Shown here: in pieces, positions 1 to 6,658 of the stretch
Layout: each line of letters starts with the position of its first letter
Position numbering within the stretch: position 1 is the stretch's first letter
Origin: an uncultured Sphingomonas sp.
GTDB lineage: Bacteria; Pseudomonadota; Alphaproteobacteria; Sphingomonadales; Sphingomonadaceae
Length of the DNA stretch: 12,592 nucleotides
NCBI RefSeq assembly: GCF_936927845.1
Contig: NZ_CAKZHV010000010.1
Coordinates: forward strand, 1-12,592
Direction: 5' to 3'
Translations under genes and position numbers: made by a program
The notes under the pieces: model-generated
What the model was told of the DNA's origin: nothing
Databases searched by the model: none
Seen by the model: only the letters and a program-made list of their open reading frames with translations

Positions 1-121
1 TGACGGTCATCCGCCGGCGCCGGCCGCCTTCCGGTCGCTCGATGAGAACCTCCTGCCGGCTCTTGGACATATCGATAGCTACCAGCACGGCGCCGGCAGG
101 CGTAGAGGTGAGCTTGGTCAT
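1..121 (-). CDS. IS110-family transposase, N-terminal fragment (runs off the window)
   Basis: Reads outward from the ATG at 119-121 and is cut by the window end after 40 codons. The visible protein starts MTKLTSTPAGAVLVAIDMSK and continues with an EVLIERPEGG segment. The VAIDMSK block is the start of the RuvC-like DEDD domain of IS110 transposases (DEDD_Tnp_IS110), and its Asp (residue 17) should be the first catalytic acid. A GGAGG-like ribosome site (CCTCC at 132-136 on the plus strand) lies 10 bases upstream of the start. IS110 transposases act as RNA-guided recombinases in the group that carries a bridge RNA. The C-terminal Tnp20 domain with the catalytic Ser is not visible, so activity cannot be judged. 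Confidence 0.85.
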   Translation of the reverse strand, partial: MTKLTSTPAGAVLVAIDMSKSRQEVLIERPEGGRRRRMTV

Positions 122-273
122 GGTCGGTCAGCCTCCAAAGTGTTGTCTCGACAACCTCACTTTAGATACCTGCTGACCGGTCATGGCTTGCCCTGATGAA
201 GCCTGCGGCCGCTACGCGGCCTTGTCTTCATCAGGGCCATAGCGGCTCCCAAACCAGCGCTTCCCAATGTGCT
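122..273 (-). ncRNA. IS110 left-end non-coding region, candidate bridge RNA (left copy)
   Basis: The 152 bases between the IS110 start codon and the IS3 junction contain no convincing gene but strong secondary structure. A long hairpin spans 190-237 (12-base outer arms GCCCTGATGAAG / CTTCATCAGGGC, inner arms GGCCGC / GCGGCC, loop TAC). A second interrupted hairpin spans 137-163 (AAAGTG-TTGTC-TC-GACAA-CCT-CACTTT). In IS110-group elements the left end upstream of the transposase encodes the bridge RNA that binds target and donor DNA, and this is the expected place for it. Assigning it here is inference: RNA boundaries and guide loops were not determined, and in IS1111-group elements the RNA would lie at the other end. 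Confidence 0.45.
190..237. repeat. 48-base near-perfect hairpin in IS110 left end
   Basis: Outer arms 190-201 and 226-237 are perfect 12-base complements. Inner arms 207-212 and 216-221 are perfect 6-base complements around a 3-base loop. The two are separated by small asymmetric internal loops. The counterpart at 12356-12403 has a single base difference, in the internal loop, so all paired bases are conserved between the copies. Confidence 0.8.
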
Positions 274-587
274 ATGGCACCGAACTGACCAGTCATGCCG
301 TGCTCGCCTGGTGTCAGGACACCGGCGTCGAGTGGCATTACATTGCGCCCGGCAAGCCGCAGCAGAACGGCTTTGTGGAATCGTTCAATGGTCGCTTACG
401 CGACGAATGTCTGAACGAGCACCTGTTCCCCTCGCTGCCTGCGGCGAGACGGATCATCGAGGCATGGCGGACGGACTACAACACCGTGCGTCCGCACAGC
501 AGCCTCGGCGGCATGGCACCCGCCGAGTTTACCGACCGCCCGCGCCACGGGCACGAGGACACCGAAGCTAACTTATTAGCGGCCTGA
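267..587 (+). pseudogene. IS3-family transposase OrfB, C-terminal fragment
   Basis: The 106-residue frame is the last part of an rve (DDE) integrase domain. It contains GTELTS, WHYIAPGKP, QNGFVESFNGRLRDECLNE and RPHSSLGG, all typical of IS3-family OrfB. The second catalytic Asp normally lies just before NGTE, and here the IS110 end replaces it: the frame begins MCYGTEL, with ATGTGCT supplied by IS110. The third catalytic acid is retained as Glu38, with the spacing of a D(35)E motif. The first Asp, the HTH and all of OrfA are missing, so the fragment is inactive as a transposase. About three quarters of its first 75 residues match the fragment at 12000-12326, after which the tails differ. Confidence 0.88.
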
Positions 588-604
588 AAATGGGGAGCAC
601 GTCA
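274..604 (+). mobile_element. IS3-family element, 3' remnant (left)
   Basis: The C-terminal part of an IS3 OrfB and the element's right end remain; the 5' part is separated by the IS110 insertion and lies outside the window. The inner end is taken as TGGGGAGCACGTCA (591-604), because exactly this 14-mer, inverted, ends the other IS3 remnant at 11974-11987. It also reads in the TGA...TCA style of IS3 termini. The two IS3 elements point toward each other across the cargo. Confidence 0.75.
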
Positions 605-941
605 CGGTCATCTCGGCATAGGCTCCAATAACTGTCGCGATGTTCCTCGCGTCGCCAGCGGCGTCGCTCGGCACTACGTTCGGGCGCAGGATCGACCATG
701 CCGAGCCACCCGCATCCGCACGGGGTCGCAATTCATCCTATCGGTTTGAGTAATAGTTCGAGGCGATCGGGCACAGATCGGCCCCGTGGTCCGGCTTGTA
801 AGCGGCGTACATGAGATAGATGGTGTCGTTTGCGTTCCCCGATGTGGCTTGAGTCCGATTGTAACGTTGGTATGGCGGCGCTTTCGCACCCCGACTGAGC
901 GAGCATCCTCATCTATATGGGGCAAGCCAAGCCCCGCCGGA
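605..941. other. Gene-free stretch between IS3 end and dld
   Basis: No convincing complete gene lies in these 337 bases. Short frames on both strands overlap. One minus-strand frame (738-908, closed at both ends by stops) has protein-like composition near its end, including MYAAYKPDHGADLCP, and could be the tail of a destroyed gene. I do not recognise it. A hairpin just after the dld stop is listed separately. Confidence 0.5.
919..935 (-). terminator. Possible terminator hairpin after dld
   Basis: Six bases after the dld stop, GGGGC (919-923) and GCCCC (931-935) pair around a 7-base loop. On the transcribed strand no run of T follows, so this may only be a 3'-end stabilising stem. Confidence 0.35.
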
Positions 942-2648
942 TCAGCGATGCCAGTGCGCCCGCTTCGTGGTCTTGCCGATGCCGGGGTTCATGCAGTTGC
1001 ACGGGTCAAGTGCGCGGTAATGGTCAGTCAGCGCCGGCTTCGCGTGATAAAGGTGGCCGACATTATGCTCAGCGGGATATTCCGCGCCGCGCGCGTCGAG
1101 CAGCGCCCACATTGCCTCCTCGACCGCGATGGGGTCATGGCCCTTGGCAATGACGTAATCCTGATGCAGCACATGGCAGAAGAAGTGGCCGTAATAGAGC
1201 TTGTGCAGGATGTGCCCCTCGATCGCGGGGGGCAGCGTCTCGAACCAGTCGCGGTCGTTGCGGCGCAGAGCGATGTCGAGCGCGACGATGTCCTCCACCG
1301 TATCGGGATGCACCTCGCGATAGCGGATCGCCGCGCCCGCCGCCGCGAAACGGTGCAGGAACGCCTTGGCGCCCTCGTCGGGCGTGCATTCGAACGCATC
1401 GCCGGTCACGCTGGGGAACTTGCCGTTCAGATAGGCGCGCGTCTCCGCGATGCCGTCACCCGAGGTGCGCAGCATCAGATGATGTTCGAACCGGTCGCGA
1501 TAGTCGACCATCCGCCTGGGCAGGTGGCTGGGAAACAGGCGAGAGCCCGCCTGCATGACCCGGTCGCTGAGGTGACGGGGCAGGATCTTCAGCTTCGCGG
1601 CCAGCGCGTCGACCCGTGCCTTCATCGCGAACATCGCGGGCAGCCGGTCGGTGCCCAGATGGCGGATCGCGAGGAAGGTGTCCTTGCCATAGACCGCCGC
1701 GATATCGAACGCATCGCGGTGCATATACTCGGCCGAAACGGGCAGGGTGGTGAACCCGCCGAGCATGTCACGGCGCAGGTCCTCCAGCTCGGCCGGATCA
1801 TTGGTGCCGATATAGAAGACGGCGCTGTCTGCATCGCGCGCGAAGGTGTCGAGCCGTGCGGCGAGCAGCATCACCTTGCCCGCGCTGCCCGACGCCTCGA
1901 ACAGTCGGCCGGGATCGGCATTGAACCGCGCCGGCGTGGCGGCATCGATCTGGCGCACATGATCGGCATAGCGATGGTCGGAGGCGGCGCGCGCCGGATC
2001 ATGCGCGATGTCTGTGGGGGTGAAGGCTCCGCGCTCCACCCGGTCGAGGATCGTCTCGGGATCGCCGCCCAGCGCGATGCCGAGATGGTTGACCAGTTGC
2101 AGCCGTCCTGCCTCGTCCACCCGGGCGAACAGCGCCAATTCGGTATAGGCCGGCCCGCGCCGGATCAGCGCGCCGCCCGAATTGTTGCAGATGCCGCCGA
2201 ACACCGATGCGCCGATGCACGACGATCCGATCACCGAATGCGGCTCCCGCCCGATCGGGGCCAGCGCGCGTTCCAGATCGTAGAGCGTCGTGCCTGGCAG
2301 GCACACCACCTGTCGCCCCTCGTCGATCAGATGCAGCCCGGTGACGCGCATCGTGTTGATGATGACGAGCGGGCGATCGTAATCGTCGCCGTCCGGGGTC
2401 GATCCGCCGGTCAGCCCGGTATTGGCCGCCTGCATGATGACCGCCGCGCCCGCCGCGATGCAGGCCTGCAACACCCGCCATTGCTCGACCAGCGTGGCGG
2501 GGCGGACCACCGCCGCGACGGGGCCGTTGCCGAAGCGCATGCCGGTGCGGAAACGCAGCGTGCGCGCCGGGTCGGTCAGCACCTCGGCCTCGCCGACGAT
2601 CGCGGCGAGGGCGGCGACCAGCGCGGCGTTCAGGGAATCATCGCTCAT
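942..2648 (-). CDS. dld: D-lactate dehydrogenase (quinone), Dld
   Basis: FAD-dependent peripheral membrane enzyme oxidising D-lactate to pyruvate and reducing quinone. The 568 residues match the E. coli Dld pattern along the whole length (E. coli is 571). The N-terminal FAD_binding_4 half has MQAANTGLTGGSTPDGDDYD, EPHSVIGSSCIGAS and GGICNNSGG (about residues 90-165). The C-terminal lactate-dehydrogenase membrane-binding half has YIGTNDP, GEYMHRD-like (AEYMHRD), LFPSHLP, KAFLHRFAAAGAAIRY, HKLYYGHF and the ending EHNVGHLYHA...MNPGIGKT. The ATG (2646-2648) overlaps the lldD stop as ATGA, and GGGGAG lies about 10 bases upstream. It is the last gene of the lldR-lldD-dld unit. No damage is seen. 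Confidence 0.96.
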   Translation of the reverse strand: MSDDSLNAALVAALAAIVGEAEVLTDPARTLRFRTGMRFGNGPVAAVVRPATLVEQWRVLQACIAAGAAVIMQAANTGLTGGSTPDGDDYDRPLVIINTMRVTGLHLIDEGRQVVCLPGTTLYDLERALAPIGREPHSVIGSSCIGASVFGGICNNSGGALIRRGPAYTELALFARVDEAGRLQLVNHLGIALGGDPETILDRVERGAFTPTDIAHDPARAASDHRYADHVRQIDAATPARFNADPGRLFEASGSAGKVMLLAARLDTFARDADSAVFYIGTNDPAELEDLRRDMLGGFTTLPVSAEYMHRDAFDIAAVYGKDTFLAIRHLGTDRLPAMFAMKARVDALAAKLKILPRHLSDRVMQAGSRLFPSHLPRRMVDYRDRFEHHLMLRTSGDGIAETRAYLNGKFPSVTGDAFECTPDEGAKAFLHRFAAAGAAIRYREVHPDTVEDIVALDIALRRNDRDWFETLPPAIEGHILHKLYYGHFFCHVLHQDYVIAKGHDPIAVEEAMWALLDARGAEYPAEHNVGHLYHAKPALTDHYRALDPCNCMNPGIGKTTKRAHWHR

Positions 2649-3778
2649 GCCACCAGGGCTCCCCGGTCGAGGTCCGCGATCGATTTCGCTCCGGTCAGCG
2701 CCATGGCGACGCGCACCTCGGCGGCGAACAGATTCAGCAATTCGCTCACCCCGGCCTCTCCGGCCGCCGCCAGCGCATAGATGAAGGCGCGGCCGATCAT
2801 CACCGTGTCCGCGCCCAGCGCCAGCATCCGCACCACGTCGAGCCCCGAGCGGATGCCGGAATCGGCCAGGATCTTGAGCGATCCCGAAACCGCATCGGCG
2901 ATGGCGGGCAGCGCACGGGCGCTGGACAGCACGCCGTCGAGCTGGCGCCCGCCATGGTTGGACACCACGATCCCGTCCGCGCCGAACCGCACCGCGTCGC
3001 GGGCGTCGCCCTCGTCAAGGATGCCCTTGATGACCATCGATCCCTTCCAGAAGTCGCGGATCCATTCCAGATCGCGCCACGAGATGGATGGATCGAAATT
3101 AGCGCCCAGCCAGCCGATATAATCCTCCAGCGCGGTCGGATGGCCGCGATAGGCGGAGATATTGCCCAAATCGTGCGGCCGCCCGCGCAGTCCCACATTC
3201 CACGCCCAATGCGGATGGGTCATCGCCTGCGCCACGCGGCGCACCGGCGCGCCGGGCCCCGACATGCCCGAATGGCGGTCGCGATAGCGTGAGCCGGGCA
3301 CCGGCATGTCGACGGTGAAGATCAGCGTCTGCACCCCCGCCGCCTGTGCGCGTTCGAGCGCGTCGCGCATGAAGCCGCGATCCTTCAGCACGTAAAGCTG
3401 GAACCAGATCGGCGCGGACGAAGCCGCCTGCACCTCGGCGATAGAACAGACCGAGACGGTGGAGAGTGTGAAGGGCACGCCCGCCTTGGCCGCCGCACGC
3501 GCCGCCTGTGTCTCGCCACGCCGGGCATACATGCCGGTCAATCCGACAGGGGCCAGCACCACCGGCATCGCCAGCTTGCGTCCGAACAGCTCGGTATCGA
3601 GATGCAGGTCGGCCACATCGCGCAGCACGCGCTGGCGCAGCGCGATGCCCGACAGATCCTCGACGTTGCGGCGCAGCGTGTGCTCGGCATTGGCCCCGCC
3701 GTCGATATAGTCGAACAGGAACCGGGGCAGGCGACGGCGCGCAGCCTCGCGGAAGTCGGTGGGGGCGGAGATGATCAC
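2645..3778 (-). CDS. lldD: L-lactate dehydrogenase (FMN, quinone-linked), LldD
   Basis: FMN-dependent alpha-hydroxyacid dehydrogenase that oxidises L-lactate to pyruvate and feeds the respiratory chain. The 377-residue protein aligns with E. coli LldD from the first residues (IISAPTDFREAARRR) to the end (LTGAKSIADLDRGALVA). Visible motifs are FDYIDGGA with Tyr24, TLRRNVEDL, LAPVGLTGMYARRGE, WFQLYVLKDRGFM, VIKGIL (catalytic-site Lys), VVSNHGGRQLDG (catalytic His near 275) and LADSGIRSGLDVVRMLALGAD. The frame is open far upstream, but family alignment sets the start at GTG 3776-3778. That GTG overlaps the lldR stop (GTGA) and has AGGAG 8 bases upstream. The stop overlaps the dld start. Confidence 0.96.
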   Translation of the reverse strand: MIISAPTDFREAARRRLPRFLFDYIDGGANAEHTLRRNVEDLSGIALRQRVLRDVADLHLDTELFGRKLAMPVVLAPVGLTGMYARRGETQAARAAAKAGVPFTLSTVSVCSIAEVQAASSAPIWFQLYVLKDRGFMRDALERAQAAGVQTLIFTVDMPVPGSRYRDRHSGMSGPGAPVRRVAQAMTHPHWAWNVGLRGRPHDLGNISAYRGHPTALEDYIGWLGANFDPSISWRDLEWIRDFWKGSMVIKGILDEGDARDAVRFGADGIVVSNHGGRQLDGVLSSARALPAIADAVSGSLKILADSGIRSGLDVVRMLALGADTVMIGRAFIYALAAAGEAGVSELLNLFAAEVRVAMALTGAKSIADLDRGALVA

Positions 3779-4575
3779 GGGCGATGCTCCTGTAACCTGG
3801 TCATGGAAGAGTGAAGCGCCTCGGCGCGTGCCATCCGCGCGTGTTCCTCGTCGACGCTGCGGATCGTCGCCTCGATAAAGCCGATATGGTCGTCGGAGGC
3901 GTCGCGCGCGCTCTCGGCATCGCCGGCGAGGATCGCTTCCATCAGGCGGGAATGCTGTTCGGACAGATGCTCGCGGGTGCGCGGCACGGTATAGAGCTTG
4001 CCGAGGCTTTCGGAGATGCTGGCGCGCAGCAGGCCGAACATGCTCGACATCACCGAATGCAGCACCGCGTTGTGCGAGGCCTGCGCGATCGCGAGGTGGA
4101 AGGCGGCGTCGGCCTGTGCCTCCACCGCCGGATCGCCTTCGGCATGGCTGGCCTGCATCGCATCGAAGGCGTGGCGGATCAGGTCGCGATCCCCCGGCCG
4201 GGCGCGTAGCGCGGCGTGATAGGCGGCCTGTCGCTCCAGTCCCATCCGCGTTTCCAGCACGTCGCGGGCATAGCCGGGATCGCTCGCCAGCAGCGCGCCG
4301 AGTGGGGCGGCGATGGTCGATTGCGCCCATTGCCCGGCCGCAGGGGTGGCAATCACGCTGCCCCGTTTGCCGATCGTCAGGCGACCCTGCGCGCTCAGCC
4401 GCAGGATCGCCTCGCGCAAACTGCCCCGCGAGGTGCCCAGCCGCTCGGCCAGCGCGCGTTCGGACGGAATGCGCTGGCCGGGCATCAGCCGCTGTTCGGC
4501 GATCAGCGCCTCGATCGACTCGACCAGCCGGTCGACGACGCGGCTGGCGGGTTCGGCGGGGGGAAGGGATGCCAT
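3775..4575 (-). CDS. lldR: GntR/FadR-type lactate-responsive regulator, LldR
   Basis: Transcription factor of 266 residues. The N-terminal winged HTH (about residues 10-75) has PGQRIPSERALAERLGTSRG and the wing GRLTIGKRGSVIA. The C-terminal FCD ligand-binding domain (about 100-240) carries acid and His residues in DAAFHLAIAQASHN, LSEQHSRLM and SDDHIGFI that fit FCD metal-site positions. Membership of the LldR branch is inferred from the directly following lldD and dld genes and from the FadR-type operator just upstream. AGGAG lies 5 bases before the ATG. In E. coli LldR responds to lactate, and the same role is expected here. The PdhR branch is an alternative but is less likely in this context. 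Confidence 0.9.
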   Translation of the reverse strand: MASLPPAEPASRVVDRLVESIEALIAEQRLMPGQRIPSERALAERLGTSRGSLREAILRLSAQGRLTIGKRGSVIATPAAGQWAQSTIAAPLGALLASDPGYARDVLETRMGLERQAAYHAALRARPGDRDLIRHAFDAMQASHAEGDPAVEAQADAAFHLAIAQASHNAVLHSVMSSMFGLLRASISESLGKLYTVPRTREHLSEQHSRLMEAILAGDAESARDASDDHIGFIEATIRSVDEEHARMARAEALHSSMTRLQEHRP

Positions 4576-4586
4576 TGCGACTCCTT

Positions 4587-4612
4587 TGGTTGGACCATGA
4601 TCGGGTCCACCA
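4587..4612. promoter_or_regulatory. Probable LldR operator upstream of lldR
   Basis: TGGT-TGG-ACCA at 4587-4597 is a perfect TGGT-N3-ACCA palindrome, the pattern bound by FadR-subfamily GntR regulators including LldR. It overlaps a second perfect inverted repeat, TGGACC-N7-GGTCCA (4591-4609), followed by ACCA-like CACCA (4608-4612). It lies 12 bases upstream of the lldR start, overlapping the leader, which suits autorepression. I could not place a convincing -35/-10 pair. Confidence 0.65.
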
Positions 4613-4629
4613 GACGGAGGTGTAACTGC

Positions 4630-4645
4630 GCCTCGTCTTCGAGGC
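4630..4645 (-). terminator. Hairpin between FUSC gene and lldR
   Basis: GCCTCG (4630-4635) and CGAGGC (4640-4645) form a perfect 6-base stem with a 4-base loop, 27 bases after the stop of the upstream FUSC gene. No T-run follows in the transcribed direction, so termination is uncertain. The hairpin could partly separate the FUSC transcript from the lactate operon. Confidence 0.35.
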
Positions 4646-4672
4646 CATCAATATGGTTTAGCCCAAAATTAT

Positions 4673-6550
4673 TTACGGTAGGACCAAGCTGCTATATTGC
4701 GCTAGTCCAAGCGCGCGATGGCGCAGGATCGCGGCTTCCCCGGCGGTGCGACGAAGCGCGGCGATGGCGGCGCGCTCCTGCGGCGAGGCGCGGCGGCGGT
4801 GGAAGGATGCCTTGGGATCGTGCAGCGCGATCTCGGCCGCGACGCTGGCCAGTCCAGCGGCCCGGCGTGCCTCCTCCATCTCGGCAGGGGGGCGGTCGTC
4901 GCGCACCGACTGCGCATAACGTTGGTTGGCGTCGATCCCCGCCTGGATCAGCTCGCGCAGGGTGGCGCCGCGCTCGGGCCACAGCCACAGCGCCGCGAGC
5001 AGGGCCGCGATGCTGCCGATCACATTGTCCAGCATCCGGGCCGAGGCGATCCCCGCGCCCGGTTGCAGCGTTTCGGTGACGATTACGAACAGCATCGTCA
5101 GGAAGATGACGAACACGGTGTAGTTCACCGCGCGCAACGGAATGGCGATCGTCGCCAGTGCGATGGCAATTCCGACCAGTGCGGGCGGTGCGGCAACGAA
5201 CGGCAGCAGCAACAGGGTGATCCCGCCGCCCAGCAGACTGCCGACGATCCGCTCCACCGCGCGCGTCCAGGTGACCCTTGCTTCACCGCGCAGCACCACG
5301 ACGACCGCCATCGCCGCCCAATAGGGATAGCCGAGGTGAAAGCTGATCGCGGCATAATAGACCGCGACCAGCCCCGCCGCCTGTCGTGCAGCGGCGCGCG
5401 CGGCGCGGTACAGCGGCGCGATGGGCCGCAAGGGGGAGGGGGCGGGCGGCTCGGCCGGTTGCGACAGTTGCGCCCCGGCCTGCAAGATCGCGGTGAGGCA
5501 TCCGATCGCAACCGGATCGGCCAGCCGGTCTCGGCTACGCGATAGACGGGCCATCAGCCGGTCGGGCAGGGCATCATCGGTCGGGCCTTGCCGCACCCGC
5601 TCGCGCCAGCTTAGCAGCACGGCGCGCGTGCTTCGTGCAACGACCGCCATTTCCTCCTCGGGCATGGTGCGGTCGATCCCCGCCTGATCCAGCGCGATCA
5701 GCGCGCCGAAGATCGCCTCCGCCACCTCCAGGTCGCGCCACACGCTCGCGACGCGGGCCGGATCGTCGGCATAGCGGGCGAGTAGCGTGCGGAGCCGCTC
5801 GATTCCCAGTCGCACCGATCGGCGATGCGCGCCATGCCGGTGCGGATCGCCGTCACCCAGACCCTCGATCATGTCGAGCATCCGCAGGATTGCCGCATCG
5901 GTTAACCGTCGTAGCGGTAGCGCCGGATCGAACCGCCACAGGAAATTGATGAGCAGATAGGCCCAGGCCGACCCTACAACGAAGGCCGCCGCCTGCATCG
6001 CGGCAAGGTCGATCGGCTTGAGATAACCGACCGCGACCACCGCGACCACCGCCAGCAACGTGCCCAGCCCATCGCCCCAGGCGATCCGCGATCCGCCCAG
6101 CACCGCCAGGAAGACCAATGCCGGCCCGGTCAGCATAGCCGCGTCGGGAGAAACGCCGGGATAGAACCCCGCATAAAGATGGGTTACCCACGATCCGACA
6201 AGCGCCACGACTCCACCGCCCAGCACGAATAGCCCCAGCAACCGCCGTCGCAGCCGGTCCGGCGCGGGCATGTCGCACAGGCATGTCCAGAACGCGGCGA
6301 ACACCGCCCATCCCCATGCGGGGCGGTGGGCCAGCACCGCGACCAGCAACGGCACCCCGACCGCCAGCGCGGCGCGAAGCCCTTCGGACAGGTCGTAATG
6401 CTCGGGCGCCAGGTCGATCGAACGCAGTTCCAGCCGCCGCGCGGTCGATCGCATGAGGCGCGACCCGCTCAGACGCGATCCACGGCGCGGCGTCAGTGGC
6501 CTTCCTGTCGTGGGAAAGAGTTTCGATACCGCATCTTCAAGCCCGACCAT
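4673..6550 (-). CDS. FUSC-family inner-membrane protein (stand-alone)
   Basis: Aromatic-acid-exporter-type membrane protein with two FUSC halves separated by a hydrophilic helical region. The first membrane block (GLRAALAVGVPLLVAVLAH onward, roughly 35-205) has several hydrophobic helices. The second contains FHLGYPYWAAMAVVVVLRGE, the FUSC_2-type signature, and LLGGGITLLLLPF, followed by a cytoplasmic tail. The start is uncertain. The frame is open to a TTG at 6628, ATG 6548-6550 (625 aa) has AGGA 9 bases upstream and is chosen, and ATG 6452-6454 (593 aa) fits the conserved LELRSIDLAPEHY region and may be correct. It is divergent from marR and upstream of lldR in the same direction. No adaptor is attached, so its partner may be the HlyD at 9380. 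The substrate is unknown. Confidence 0.85.
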   Translation of the reverse strand: MVGLEDAVSKLFPTTGRPLTPRRGSRLSGSRLMRSTARRLELRSIDLAPEHYDLSEGLRAALAVGVPLLVAVLAHRPAWGWAVFAAFWTCLCDMPAPDRLRRRLLGLFVLGGGVVALVGSWVTHLYAGFYPGVSPDAAMLTGPALVFLAVLGGSRIAWGDGLGTLLAVVAVVAVGYLKPIDLAAMQAAAFVVGSAWAYLLINFLWRFDPALPLRRLTDAAILRMLDMIEGLGDGDPHRHGAHRRSVRLGIERLRTLLARYADDPARVASVWRDLEVAEAIFGALIALDQAGIDRTMPEEEMAVVARSTRAVLLSWRERVRQGPTDDALPDRLMARLSRSRDRLADPVAIGCLTAILQAGAQLSQPAEPPAPSPLRPIAPLYRAARAAARQAAGLVAVYYAAISFHLGYPYWAAMAVVVVLRGEARVTWTRAVERIVGSLLGGGITLLLLPFVAAPPALVGIAIALATIAIPLRAVNYTVFVIFLTMLFVIVTETLQPGAGIASARMLDNVIGSIAALLAALWLWPERGATLRELIQAGIDANQRYAQSVRDDRPPAEMEEARRAAGLASVAAEIALHDPKASFHRRRASPQERAAIAALRRTAGEAAILRHRALGLAQYSSLVLP

Positions 6551-6635
6551 GCCCCAGCGTCCTGCGTCCGCCGTGATGGCGGGTTCCCCGATGATGGAAT
6601 GAAATCGATAGCGGAAAGAGGATGGCAAGTCATCG

Positions 6636-6657
6636 AATAATTAGCTATCGAACTATT
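6636..6657. promoter_or_regulatory. Candidate MarR operator between the divergent FUSC and marR genes
   Basis: The 22 bases just before the marR ATG form an imperfect palindrome: AATAATTAGCT against ATCGAACTATT matches at 8 of 11 paired positions. It is also part of a near direct repeat (ATCGAATAATT at 6632-6642, ATCGAACTATT at 6647-6657, 9 of 11 equal). It is locally AT-rich and sits in the only sizeable gap between the divergent genes, as expected for autorepression plus control of the neighbour. Binding is inferred. Confidence 0.5.
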
Positions 6658-6658
6658 C

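Larger units (their letters stand above)
1..273 (-). mobile_element. IS110-family element, 5' (left-end) part, left copy
   Basis: The stretch holds the first 121 bases of an IS110-family transposase gene and its 152-base upstream non-coding left end. It is an inverted copy of 12320-12592: aligning the two, I count 7 differences in 274 positions (56, 71, 77, 130, 181, 202, 251), with divergence starting at 275. That point is the junction with IS3 sequence. The rest of the transposase and the right end lie outside the window. The two copies are diverged, so they are separate insertions and not one copy read twice. Confidence 0.85.

Noticed and set aside
786..2780. 664-codon open frame on the plus strand opposite dld and lldD
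   Set aside because: It is antisense to two clearly recognised enzymes, is rich in Arg, Ala, His and Gln as expected of a GC-biased shadow, and shows no domain motif.
3779..4651. Long upstream extension of the lldD frame, which could suggest a fusion protein
   Set aside because: The extension lies out of frame over lldR and reads as Arg-rich noise. Alignment to LldD and the GTGA overlap with a good ribosome site place the start at 3778.
4216..5545. Overlapping plus-strand frames of 275-287 codons
   Set aside because: They are opposite lldR and the FUSC gene and have no recognisable motifs or ribosome sites.
6551..6628. TTG start giving a 651-residue FUSC protein
   Set aside because: The added N-terminal residues show no family feature, the TTG has no ribosome site, and the ATG at 6550 has a better-spaced AGGA. 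The shorter ATG at 6454 remains possible.
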